DNA from: Actinomycetota bacterium
GTDB taxonomy: Bacteria > Actinomycetota > CADDZG01 > JAHWKV01
NCBI GenBank assembly: GCA_030447305.1
Contig: JAUJPC010000003.1
Span: forward strand, 186,001-250,000
DNA length: 64,000 bases
Reading direction: 5' to 3'
Part shown: piece by piece, positions 41,860 to 49,392 of the stretch
How the letters are laid out: the number at the start of each line of letters is the position of its first letter
Numbering within the stretch: the first letter of the stretch is position 1
Notes under the pieces: model-generated
Told to the model about the DNA's origin: nothing
Database searches by the model: none
The model's input: only the letters and a program-made list of their open reading frames with translations
Translations under genes and position numbers: made by a program

Positions 41860-42249
41860 TTAGCCGTCGGCGGCCAGCTTGGCTTCCATCTTTGACGGAC
41901 ACTTGACCAGCACGCTGGAGGCGGCGAACGCCTGCGAGCCCATCGCTCCCTCGGCCACCACCTCAACGTCTCCGGCGAATGTGTCCGGCAGGGCGTCCTC
42001 GGTGGTCACGTCTACCTGCGAGGACCCGTCGGTGACCGCAAAGCGGGTGGTGGCTCCGCTAAGCTGGATCGATCCGGGCACCACCTTGCCGGCAACTCGC
42101 ATCGTGCGGTTGCCCTCGTAGCTTCCCGATGTCAGCTCCGACGGCGTTCGATAGTAGGTCGTGGTTCCCGAGAGCGACCAGACGATCAACCCGACGATTG
42201 AGGTAACGATCACTCCCGCGGCCAAGCTGAAGCGTTTTGTTGCGGACAT
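41860..42249 (-). CDS. ccmE: Heme chaperone CcmE, Cys variant
   Basis: 129 residues from ATG 42249. One N-terminal anchor helix, then an OB-fold (MRVAGKVVPGSI, RFAVTDGSSQV). In E. coli heme binds covalently to His of HxxxY. Here the matching place reads VLVKCPSKMEAK, with C117 in place of His and M121 where Tyr usually stands. Cys-type CcmE proteins (CxxxY) exist in sulfate reducers and archaea; the Met variant is unusual. It opens the minus-strand ccm operon. Confidence 0.88.
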   Translation of the reverse strand: MSATKRFSLAAGVIVTSIVGLIVWSLSGTTTYYRTPSELTSGSYEGNRTMRVAGKVVPGSIQLSGATTRFAVTDGSSQVDVTTEDALPDTFAGDVEVVAEGAMGSQAFAASSVLVKCPSKMEAKLAADG

Positions 42250-42479
42250 GCCGTCATTATCCCATCGTTGAAATCGCAGCTTGGCCCGGATGCTTGTCCC
42301 CACAGAACTTTCGATTCGATCGCAAGTTCGCTGAGACGGTAGTCGGAAAATGGAGGAGCCATGGGAGCAAAGAAGAAATCCTGCCGGGGACGACCATCAC
42401 CCTGCAACTTTCTGATCCGCCCTCCGGATTAGACTTGGATTGAAGCAACTGCTCAATATTCTTGGAGGGAGCACCAAAG

Positions 42480-43805
42480 TTGGGCGAGTACGACGCAATA
42501 GTCGTCGGAGCGGGACCCGGGGGCTCCGCCGCCGCCTACTGGCTCGCATCCGCCGGGCTCAAGGTTGCCCTGCTGGAGCGCAAAGCGCTTGGGCGGGACA
42601 AGGTCTGCGGCGACGGGCTCACGCCCCGCGCCACCAAGGCTCTCATAGAGATGGGAGTCAGGCCGGCAACCGAGTCCTACCACCGGATCCGGGGCTTGAG
42701 GGTTCTCGGCGCTGGACGGGAGATGGAGCTGGACTGGCCCACTCTAAGCAACTTCCCCGGCAACGGTCTGGTGGCTGCACGCCGGGTCCTGGACGCCGAC
42801 ATCACCGACCGCGCGGTGGAGGCCGGCGTCGACGTGCTGGACATGACCGAGGCAGTAGGCCCGGTCCGGGAGGGGTCGACGCTCACGGGCGTGATGTGGG
42901 TTCGCAAGGAGCATGTCGAGGGTGGAGGCGTGGTCAAGGCCGACGAGGGAGTGCTCCTCGCTCCTTTCACCATAGTCGCCGACGGCGCCTCGAGTTCGTT
43001 CGGCCGGTCACTTGGCATCCGGATGGACCCCACCTATCCCCTCGGCCTCGGTATCCGGGCCTACTACCGGACCGACCGCCATGACGACGACTTCATCGAA
43101 TCCTGGCTGGAGCTGCGCAAGGACGATCTTCTACTTCCCGGTTACGGCTGGCTGTTCCCGCTGGGTGACGGGACGATGAACGTCGGAGTCGGACTCCTGC
43201 AGACCTCGAAGAAGACGCTCAATGTAAATCTCAACCGGCTGCAGCACGACTTCATCGACGTCCTGCCGAGGTCCTACGGAATTACACACGAGGGCGCCAC
43301 CGGACCCTACAAATCCGCCAGGCTGCCGCTCGGTGGCAGCATCCGCAAGCCCTGTGGGGACGGCTTTTTGTGCATCGGGGACGCTGCCGGGATGATCAAC
43401 CCGTTCAACGGCGAGGGGATCGACTACGCCCTCGAAACCGGCAAGCTGGCGGCCGGCATGATCAGCGCGGCTCTCGCCAGGGGCAGCTCCACCGAGCTTG
43501 TCGACTACCAGGTTGCCCTCCGGGACATCTACGGTGGGTACTACCGGCTGGGCCGGCTGTTCCTCAGGATGATCAGCAAGCCCGAGCTTTTCCGGGTGAT
43601 GTGTCAGATCGGTATGCGGTCGGAGACGGTCATGGCCTTTGCTCTTCAGGTCCTCGCCAACCTGGCGGAGGAGAACGGCGGCAAGCTTGCCGACCGGGCC
43701 TTCAGAGGGTTGGTCAAGGTGGCCGAGCGGGGCCTCGACGAGTACACCGAGCCTGACATCCCCATGCCCGCCGGGGTGCCTTCGCGCGACAGGGTAGAAG
43801 TCTAG
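42480..43805 (+). CDS. Geranylgeranyl reductase family flavoprotein
   Basis: 441 residues from TTG 42480, chosen because GGAGGGAG ends 8 nt upstream; a further TTG at 42462 lies inside that ribosome-binding site. The N-terminal FAD site is DAIVVGAGPGGSAAAYWLA, then LERKALGRDKVCGDGLTPRA and the second FAD motif CIGDAAGMINPFNGEGIDYAL near 305. The family saturates isoprenoid double bonds, and in actinobacteria a relative (MenJ) reduces menaquinone side chains. Its place 400 bp before nuoA fits that role. Confidence 0.9.
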   Translation: MGEYDAIVVGAGPGGSAAAYWLASAGLKVALLERKALGRDKVCGDGLTPRATKALIEMGVRPATESYHRIRGLRVLGAGREMELDWPTLSNFPGNGLVAARRVLDADITDRAVEAGVDVLDMTEAVGPVREGSTLTGVMWVRKEHVEGGGVVKADEGVLLAPFTIVADGASSSFGRSLGIRMDPTYPLGLGIRAYYRTDRHDDDFIESWLELRKDDLLLPGYGWLFPLGDGTMNVGVGLLQTSKKTLNVNLNRLQHDFIDVLPRSYGITHEGATGPYKSARLPLGGSIRKPCGDGFLCIGDAAGMINPFNGEGIDYALETGKLAAGMISAALARGSSTELVDYQVALRDIYGGYYRLGRLFLRMISKPELFRVMCQIGMRSETVMAFALQVLANLAEENGGKLADRAFRGLVKVAERGLDEYTEPDIPMPAGVPSRDRVEV

Positions 43806-44050
43806 GCCAGGAAGGCGGCAGATCCTCCGGAGAGCTCCGAAAGTCCGTCCGCCGGCTCCTCGAATGAGGCTCCCGCCGATCCGGCGGGTGTAAGAGGCCT
43901 TCTGGGGAACCGATCTCCGGCATTGCCGCCTGAGCCGGGGCCATTGAAAGGCGGAAGGTAGGAACGTTGACGCCTTGATCGGACCTTTGCTGCAACCGCT
44001 GCCGCGGCGGCCAGGGCAGCGAAACCCACCCCACCGACGATCCGGTCCAT
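43802..44050 (-). CDS. Small anchored hypothetical protein
   Basis: 82 residues from ATG 44050. A single hydrophobic helix (GGVGFAALAAAAAVAAKV) is followed by a basic and then Pro/Gly-rich tail. It ends inside the last codon of the convergent reductase gene (4-bp overlap). No family recognised. Confidence 0.45.
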   Translation of the reverse strand: MDRIVGGVGFAALAAAAAVAAKVRSRRQRSYLPPFNGPGSGGNAGDRFPRRPLTPAGSAGASFEEPADGLSELSGGSAAFLA

Positions 44051-44118
44051 CCTCTTATTGTACGTCGCCGAGGCGGCCCTGCCAGAAAGCGAAGCAGGCA
44101 GTAACTTGGGGTTTGTCC

Positions 44119-44134
44119 TACCGTTCGTACGGTA
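44119..44134. promoter_or_regulatory. Palindrome upstream of nuoA
   Basis: TACCGT-TCGT-ACGGTA, a perfect 6-bp inverted repeat 72 bp before the nuoA start. It is a candidate operator for control of the complex I operon; no regulator can be named. Confidence 0.4.
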
Positions 44135-44206
44135 AGGCGTGGGGGTATCGAGCCTCGGGGGTAGGGGCAAAGCTTGTGATAGCTTTCAGGGGTCTGTCAG
44201 CTGTCG

Positions 44207-44596
44207 ATGAAAGGGATTTTGGGGCTCATGCCGGACGGCTATTTCGGTTCATATCTCACCCTGGCGGTCTACGCCCTGGCCATGATTGGTCTCGTTGCAG
44301 GCACGCTCGGGCTCAACCGTCTGGTTTCCCCCAAGGTTCCCAAGAGGGAAAAGCTCACCACTTACGAATGCGGAGTGGAGCCGGTGGGGACCGGCCAGTC
44401 CCAGACCACCATCCGGTACTACATGTTCGCCCTTCTCTTCGTCATCTTCGACGTGGAGGCGGTGTTCTTGTTCCCGTGGGCGGTGGTGTTCGAGGAGATT
44501 GGCATGTTTGCCTTTATCGAGATGATGATCTTCATAGCAATCCTTGCTCTCGGCCTGCTTTACGCCTGGCGGAAGAAGGTGCTGGACTGGCTTTGA
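44207..44596 (+). CDS. nuoA: NADH-quinone oxidoreductase subunit A
   Basis: 129 residues, three membrane helices. The loop [11 protein letters not shown] near 51 with its conserved Cys and the segment [15 protein letters not shown] near 78 identify NuoA. It is the first gene of the eleven-subunit complex I operon. Confidence 0.96.
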   Translation: MKGILGLMPDGYFGSYLTLAVYALAMIGLVAGTLGLNRLVSPKVPKREKLTTYECGVEPVGTGQSQTTIRYYMFALLFVIFDVEAVFLFPWAVVFEEIGMFAFIEMMIFIAILALGLLYAWRKKVLDWL

Positions 44597-44651
44597 TGTC
44601 CCGCAGGGCCGGCCACAACCGCTTCATCCGATTTTTCGTAGAGGAGCGCTG

Positions 44652-45197
44652 ATGGCCCAGGATTCTGATGTCGAGAAGGTCAAACTCCCCAAGTCGGTCA
44701 GCTTTCTGCTGAACTGGGGACGCAAATACTCACTTTGGATGTTCCAGTTCGGCCTGGCCTGCTGTTCCATCGAATTCATCGCGTCGGCCATGCCGAAGCA
44801 CGACATCATGCGTCTGGGAGTCATCCCGTTCCCCGCCTCCCCAAGGCAGGCAGACCTGATGGTCGTGGCGGGCACGGTGACCGACAAAATGGCCCCGGCC
44901 ATCAAGCGAGTCTACGAGCAGATGGCGGAACCCAAGTACGTGATCTCCATGGGCTCCTGCGCCAACTGCGGCGGCCCCTACTGGGATTCCTACTGTGTGA
45001 CCAAGGGCGTCGACCAGATCATTCCGGTCGATGTCTACGTCCCCGGCTGTCCGCCTCGGCCGGAGGGACTCTTGGGCGGCATCATCCGGCTGCAGAACAT
45101 GATTCAGAGCGAAAACATCAAAGAGAAATGGCAGGGTAGTGACCACACAGGGAAGATCCCTCAGATCATTGGAACGGGTCGGGCCGGAGGAATTTAG
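44652..45197 (+). CDS. nuoB: NADH-quinone oxidoreductase subunit B
   Basis: 181 residues from ATG 44652 with GAGGAG upstream. The N2 cluster ligands are the CC pair in [10 protein letters not shown] near 37, C in [10 protein letters not shown] near 102 and C in [10 protein letters not shown] near 132. N2 passes electrons to quinone. Its 3-prime end overlaps the start of nuoC. Confidence 0.97.
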   Translation: MAQDSDVEKVKLPKSVSFLLNWGRKYSLWMFQFGLACCSIEFIASAMPKHDIMRLGVIPFPASPRQADLMVVAGTVTDKMAPAIKRVYEQMAEPKYVISMGSCANCGGPYWDSYCVTKGVDQIIPVDVYVPGCPPRPEGLLGGIIRLQNMIQSENIKEKWQGSDHTGKIPQIIGTGRAGGI

Positions 45198-45690
45198 CCG
45201 GCGCGTCTCCTCCAAGCTGGAGGACCTGGCCAGTGGTTTCGAAGTTCAATACGGGCATGTTTGGGCGAGGGTCGAGCCGTCGCGCATCGTCGATGTCGTG
45301 CGTACCCTCAAGACCGATCCCGGCCTAGCCTGTACCTACTTCACCTTTCTATCAGGCGTTGACTGGCAGGCCCAGGGGTTCGAGGTCGTCATCGTGCTGT
45401 ACTCGGTAACCTACGGGAACACGGTGGGGCTCAAGGTGCCTGTTCCGGCTGAGAATCCGAGTATGCCCACCATCACCGGCATTTTTCGCAGTGCCGACTG
45501 GCACGAGCGGGAGGCTTCCGAGATGTTCGGCATCAACTTCGAAGGCCACCCCAACCTGGTGAAGCTGTACCTGCCGGAGGATTTCATCGGGCATCCGCTG
45601 CGCAAGGACTTCCGGCTCGCCAGCCGGGTCTTCAAGCCCTGGCCAGGCGCCAAGGATCCTTCTGAGGCGGCCGGAGGAGGAAGGGCATGA
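45139..45690 (+). CDS. nuoC: NADH-quinone oxidoreductase subunit C
   Basis: 183 residues from GTG 45139, overlapping nuoB by 59 bp; TTG 45169 would shorten the overlap to 29 bp. The family signature [25 protein letters not shown] lies near 120-145. The C-terminus SEAAGGGRA matches the end of both downstream mini-ORFs, so the repeat unit there was probably derived from this junction. Its TGA overlaps the first mini-ORF start (ATGA). Confidence 0.94.
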   Translation: MTTQGRSLRSLERVGPEEFSRRVSSKLEDLASGFEVQYGHVWARVEPSRIVDVVRTLKTDPGLACTYFTFLSGVDWQAQGFEVVIVLYSVTYGNTVGLKVPVPAENPSMPTITGIFRSADWHEREASEMFGINFEGHPNLVKLYLPEDFIGHPLRKDFRLASRVFKPWPGAKDPSEAAGGGRA

Positions 45691-45749
45691 GCACCTTGAT
45701 CAAGGCCGCTCGACTTTGTGGGGCGTCGGCCGGTGGAGGAAGGGCATGA
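45687..45749 (+). CDS. 20-codon mini-ORF 1 between nuoC and nuoD
   Basis: [20 protein letters not shown]. It overlaps the nuoC stop by ATGA and its own stop overlaps the next start by ATGA. The ribosome-binding site is GGAGGAGGAAGGGC. The peptide has no known family; it may only be a product of the duplication, or it may pass ribosomes from nuoC to nuoD. Confidence 0.5.
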   Translation: MSTLIKAARLCGASAGGGRA

Positions 45750-45807
45750 GCACCTTGATCAAGGTCGCTCGACTTTGTGGGGCGTCGGCCGGTGGAGGAA
45801 GGGCATG
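45687..45807 (+). repeat. 59-bp tandem duplication of nuoC-nuoD junction
   Basis: Two 59-bp units (45687-45745 and 45746-45804) differ at one base (C against T at the seventh codon). Each carries ATGAGCACC at its start and GGTGGAGGAAGGGC, a strong ribosome-binding site, at its end. A third ATGAGCAC begins nuoD. The unit therefore repeats the ribosome-binding site and start codon three times. Confidence 0.95.
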
Positions 45808-45808
45808 A
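45746..45808 (+). CDS. 20-codon mini-ORF 2 between nuoC and nuoD
   Basis: [20 protein letters not shown], one residue different from mini-ORF 1. Same ribosome-binding site. Its TGA overlaps the nuoD ATG, so ribosomes finishing it are placed on the nuoD start. Confidence 0.5.
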   Translation: MSTLIKVARLCGASAGGGRA

Positions 45809-46965
45809 GCACGCTTATTCCAACCACCGACCGCTGGCTTAGGGAGGCTCGACTCGCCGGCGACGCCACCCTTCGTACAGAGGAGATGGTGCTGAACATC
45901 GGCCCCCAGCACCCTGCTACCCATGGTGTGCTTCGGGTCGTAGTCACCCTGGACGGCGAGAAGATTGTCGAGGGAACTCCTGTGGTCGGATACATGCACC
46001 GGGGACACGAGAAGCTGTTCGAGCAGCGCGACTTCCGTCAGATCACCAACCTTTGCTCCCGGATGGACTGGCTGTCGGGCCTCAACAACGAGATCCCGGC
46101 CTCCATTGCAGTCGAGCGGCTGATGGAACTGGAGGTGCCTCGCAGGGCCACCTACCTCCGGGTGATCATGGCCGAGATCAACCGCATCCTGAACCACCTG
46201 ATGTTCACCGGCTCGTTCGGACTGGAGCTGGGAGCCACCACCCCGGTCATGTATGCCTTCCGGGAGCGCGAGCTGCTTCAGTCCGCCATGGAGCTGGCCA
46301 CGGGGGGCCGCCTCCACTTCGGCTTTATTCGCCCGGGGGGTCTAAAGGAGGACGTGCCGCGAGGGTTCGTGGACCTGGCGCTGCGGGGCATCCGGCAGCT
46401 CCAAAAGGCGATTCCGGATTACGAGGATCTGCTGATGGGCAACGAGATCTTCAAAGCCCGGACCGTCGGCGTCGGAGTTCTCGATCCCGATCTGGCCCTG
46501 GAGTACGGGGTTTCGGGACCGATCCTGCGGGGCAGTGGCATCCCCTACGACGTTCGCAAAGCCGAGCCGTACCTGAACTACGACGAGTTCGACTTCAACA
46601 TCCCGGTCGGAACCAACGGTGACTCGTTCGACCGCTACTGGGTCCTCATCCAGGAGATGAAGGAGTCGGCGAAGATCGTCGAGCAGGCACTGCTGGACCT
46701 GCCGGCGGGATCCCACATCGGCCAGGTGCCCAAGCGGCTGACCATCCCGAAGGGTGCCATCTGGGCCAAGGCCGAGAACCCGCTGGGAGAGCTCGGCTAC
46801 TACATCGTCTCCGACGGCGAGGCCAAGCCGTACCGGATGAAGGCCAGGACTCCCTCCTTCAACAACATTTCCGTGGTGCCCCACATGCTGCGCGGAGCCT
46901 ACGTCCCCGACATGGTGGCCATCCTGGGCAGCATGTTCTTCGTGGTGGGAGATATCGACCGGTGA
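45805..46965 (+). CDS. nuoD: NADH-quinone oxidoreductase subunit D
   Basis: 386 residues from ATG 45805, third copy of the repeated ribosome-binding site and start. NIGPQHPATHGVLRVVVTLDGE near 32 forms part of the quinone site, with GYMHRGHEKL near 63 and the closing DPVMGEVDR-like end here GDIDR. It lacks Fe-S clusters. GTG upstream at 45718 lies in the repeat and is not needed. Confidence 0.97.
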   Translation: MSTLIPTTDRWLREARLAGDATLRTEEMVLNIGPQHPATHGVLRVVVTLDGEKIVEGTPVVGYMHRGHEKLFEQRDFRQITNLCSRMDWLSGLNNEIPASIAVERLMELEVPRRATYLRVIMAEINRILNHLMFTGSFGLELGATTPVMYAFRERELLQSAMELATGGRLHFGFIRPGGLKEDVPRGFVDLALRGIRQLQKAIPDYEDLLMGNEIFKARTVGVGVLDPDLALEYGVSGPILRGSGIPYDVRKAEPYLNYDEFDFNIPVGTNGDSFDRYWVLIQEMKESAKIVEQALLDLPAGSHIGQVPKRLTIPKGAIWAKAENPLGELGYYIVSDGEAKPYRMKARTPSFNNISVVPHMLRGAYVPDMVAILGSMFFVVGDIDR

Positions 46966-47975
46966 TGGCCGACGCTCTAGGGAACGGGTACGTTCAGCTC
47001 GGGCTGAAGATGTCCGTGCTGCTGATCCTGCTGCCGGCGACGCTGGTTCTGGGCTGGGTGGAGCTCAAGATCGGCGCCCACATGCAGGCCCGCCTGGGTC
47101 CCATGTACCCCGGTGGGTTCCACGGCTGGGCTCAGACTCTTGCCGACGGCATCAAGTTCGTCCTCAAAGAGAACATAATTCCCCGCAACGCGGACCGCAG
47201 TGTGTTCGCGCTGGTGCCTTACGTCACCATGCTGGGCGCCGCTCTCATCTTCGTGGTGATTCCCGCCGGACGCAACCTGGTGATCGAGGACCTGGAAGTA
47301 GGTGTCTTCTACGTCCTGGCGGCCTCCTCGGTGGGTGTTATCGGCATCCTGATGGCGGGTTGGTCCTCCGCGAACAAGTACTCGTTGATGGGCGCCCTCA
47401 GGGCGGCGGCTCAGCTGATCGCCTACGAGCTCCCGCTGGTTCTCGCCGCAGCCGCGGTGGCGATGATGGCCGGCTCGCTCTCGCTCGTCGATATCGTGGA
47501 AGCACAGAAGTCGATCGAGATCGCCGGTTTCTACATCCCGTTCTTGCCGTTCCAGATAGTCGGCTTCATCATCTTCCTTACGGCAGCCACCGCGGAGCTC
47601 ACCAGGCCGCCCTTTGACATGCCCGTTGCAGAGGCCGAGCTCATCACGGGCGCGTTTACCGAGTACACCGGCATCCGGTTTGCTTTCAGCCTTTTTGCCG
47701 CGGAGTACATCTCGATGATCGGGCTGGCGGCATTTGGAGCCACCCTGTTCCTCGGAGGCTATGCCCCGCCGCACTCCGCGCTGGAGTTCATCCCGGGCAT
47801 CGTTTGGCTGTTGCTTAAGACGCTGACTATCCTCTTCCTGCTGATCTGGGTGCGCTGGACGTATCCCCGACTGCGTGAGGACCAGCTGCAGAAGTTCGCC
47901 TGGAAGTTTCTGATCCCGCTGTCTCTGGTGAACATCTTCGCCACCGGAGCCCTGAAGCTGACCCCGTGGATCTAG
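46962..47975 (+). CDS. nuoH: NADH-quinone oxidoreductase subunit H
   Basis: 337 residues, eight membrane helices. ERKIGAHMQAR-like VELKIGAHMQARLGPM near 27 and the acidic loop TAATAELTRPPFDMPVAEAELITG near 205-230 are the quinone-entry region. It follows nuoD directly (GTG 46962 or ATG 46965 overlap the nuoD stop). nuoE, nuoF and nuoG, which normally lie here, are absent. Confidence 0.96.
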   Translation: MMADALGNGYVQLGLKMSVLLILLPATLVLGWVELKIGAHMQARLGPMYPGGFHGWAQTLADGIKFVLKENIIPRNADRSVFALVPYVTMLGAALIFVVIPAGRNLVIEDLEVGVFYVLAASSVGVIGILMAGWSSANKYSLMGALRAAAQLIAYELPLVLAAAAVAMMAGSLSLVDIVEAQKSIEIAGFYIPFLPFQIVGFIIFLTAATAELTRPPFDMPVAEAELITGAFTEYTGIRFAFSLFAAEYISMIGLAAFGATLFLGGYAPPHSALEFIPGIVWLLLKTLTILFLLIWVRWTYPRLREDQLQKFAWKFLIPLSLVNIFATGALKLTPWI

Positions 47976-47997
47976 TGAGCACTGCAAGGAGTAGCCA

Positions 47998-48600
47998 ATG
48001 GCCGTAAGCGAAAGCCAAGTTGATGAGCTGGTGCCCCGCCAGGAGCTGAAGACGCTCTCTCCGGGCAAAACCAAGCGCACCACTTTCGGCATCGGGCTGA
48101 TCAAGGGCCTCGGCATCACGCTGCGGCACATGCTGACGCCGGCGGTTACTGTGCAGTATCCGGATGAGTCCGCCCCGCTTCCTCCCCGGTCGCGCGGCAT
48201 CATCGCCCTCAAGGAAGAAAACTGCACCGTCTGCATGCTGTGCGCCCGCGAGTGCCCGGACTGGTGCATATATATAGAAGGACACAAGGAGGCGCGCGAG
48301 AGCGTCGGGGGCAAGCGGGCCAAGAAGTTCAACGTGCTCGACCGCTTCGCGATCGACTATGCCCTTTGCATGTACTGCGGGATCTGCGTGGAGGTCTGCC
48401 CGTACGACGCTCTTTTCTGGGGCCAGCTCGACAACTACTCCGAGCACGATGTCACCCAGCTGACGCATGAGATGGAGCAGCTGAACCAGTGGATGTACCA
48501 GGTGCCACCTCCGGAGGAGCTAGAGATCGGCGCCATGGGACCGGCTGTGAAGCCGGCTGCCGGTCCCCCGGCCGCCGGTGTCGAGAAGGAAGGGGCCTAG
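47998..48600 (+). CDS. nuoI: NADH-quinone oxidoreductase subunit I
   Basis: 200 residues with two 4Fe-4S motifs, [12 protein letters not shown] near 77 and [12 protein letters not shown] near 123 (N6a and N6b). The C-terminus is extended by about 30 residues, Pro/Gly/Ala-rich. In complexes without NuoEFG this subunit can receive electrons from a ferredoxin-like donor. Confidence 0.95.
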   Translation: MAVSESQVDELVPRQELKTLSPGKTKRTTFGIGLIKGLGITLRHMLTPAVTVQYPDESAPLPPRSRGIIALKEENCTVCMLCARECPDWCIYIEGHKEARESVGGKRAKKFNVLDRFAIDYALCMYCGICVEVCPYDALFWGQLDNYSEHDVTQLTHEMEQLNQWMYQVPPPEELEIGAMGPAVKPAAGPPAAGVEKEGA

Positions 48601-49086
48601 GTGCAGGGCCTGGTCTTTTTGATCGTGGCCGCCGTCTCAGGCATTGCCGCGGTGCGACTGGTCACGAATAAGAACCTGGTACACGCGGCTCTCTATCTGG
48701 TGGTGACCCTGTTGGGGATGGCAATCATCTTCCTGCTGCTGACGGCAGAGTTCGTTGCCTGGGTGCAGGTGCTGATCTACGTAGGAGCGGTCATCGTCCT
48801 TCTGCTATTCGGCTTGATGCTGACTCGTGCCCAGATCGGAAAAACCGCCCTGGACCGCCAGCAACGCTGGGTGGCAGGTCCGGTGGCTTTGGTCCTGTTT
48901 GCCGTGACCACGCCGGTGCTGTGGCGGTTTTTCGACGGCAGGACCATAAACCTGGAGCGGCAGACCGGCAACACCGCCGACCTGGGAACAGAGATCTTCA
49001 CCAACTTCGTTCTGCCGTTCGAGATCGCTTCGGTGCTGCTGCTGGCCGCACTGGTTGGTGCAGTCTTTCTTGCAAAGAGAGATTAG
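48601..49086 (+). CDS. nuoJ: NADH-quinone oxidoreductase subunit J
   Basis: 161 residues from GTG 48601, immediately after the nuoI stop. Five membrane helices with NLVHAALYLVVTLLGMAIIFLLLTAEFVA and QVLIYVGAVIVLLLFGLML, typical of NuoJ. Confidence 0.95.
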   Translation: MQGLVFLIVAAVSGIAAVRLVTNKNLVHAALYLVVTLLGMAIIFLLLTAEFVAWVQVLIYVGAVIVLLLFGLMLTRAQIGKTALDRQQRWVAGPVALVLFAVTTPVLWRFFDGRTINLERQTGNTADLGTEIFTNFVLPFEIASVLLLAALVGAVFLAKRD

Positions 49087-49392
49087 ATGCCACTCAACTG
49101 GGTCCTGGTTCTAACCACCTTTTTGTTCTGCGTTGGGGTGTACGGCGTGCTGGCTCGGCGGAACGCAGTCATCGTCCTGATGTCCATCGAGATCATGCTG
49201 AACGCCGTCAACCTGAACTTCATCGCCTTCAACGGAGTCGTCGGCGGTGAGCGGCTGATCGGGCAGGTTTTTGCCCTGTTCGTCATCGCCATTGCGGCGG
49301 CCGAGCTGGGCATCGGCCTGGCAATCGTGCTGCTGATCTACCGCAACAGCTTCACCGTGTCCCTTGATGAGGTGAACCTGCTCAGATGGTAA
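49087..49392 (+). CDS. nuoK: NADH-quinone oxidoreductase subunit K
   Basis: 101 residues, three helices. VYGVLARRNAVIVLMSIEIMLNAVNLNF carries the conserved membrane Glu (SIEIMLN), and FVIAIAAAELGIGLAIVLLIYR the second Glu. It overlaps nuoL by 7 bp. Confidence 0.96.
   Translation: MPLNWVLVLTTFLFCVGVYGVLARRNAVIVLMSIEIMLNAVNLNFIAFNGVVGGERLIGQVFALFVIAIAAAELGIGLAIVLLIYRNSFTVSLDEVNLLRW

Noticed and set aside
45718-45804. Longer GTG start for nuoD at 45718
   Set aside because: It would translate through the 59-bp repeat in a different frame use; ATG 45805 has the strong ribosome-binding site and matches the NuoD N-terminus.
46977-48332. 451-codon minus-strand open frame over nuoH and nuoI
   Set aside because: Shadow of two recognised complex I genes; composition is Arg/Gln/His-rich without any fold.
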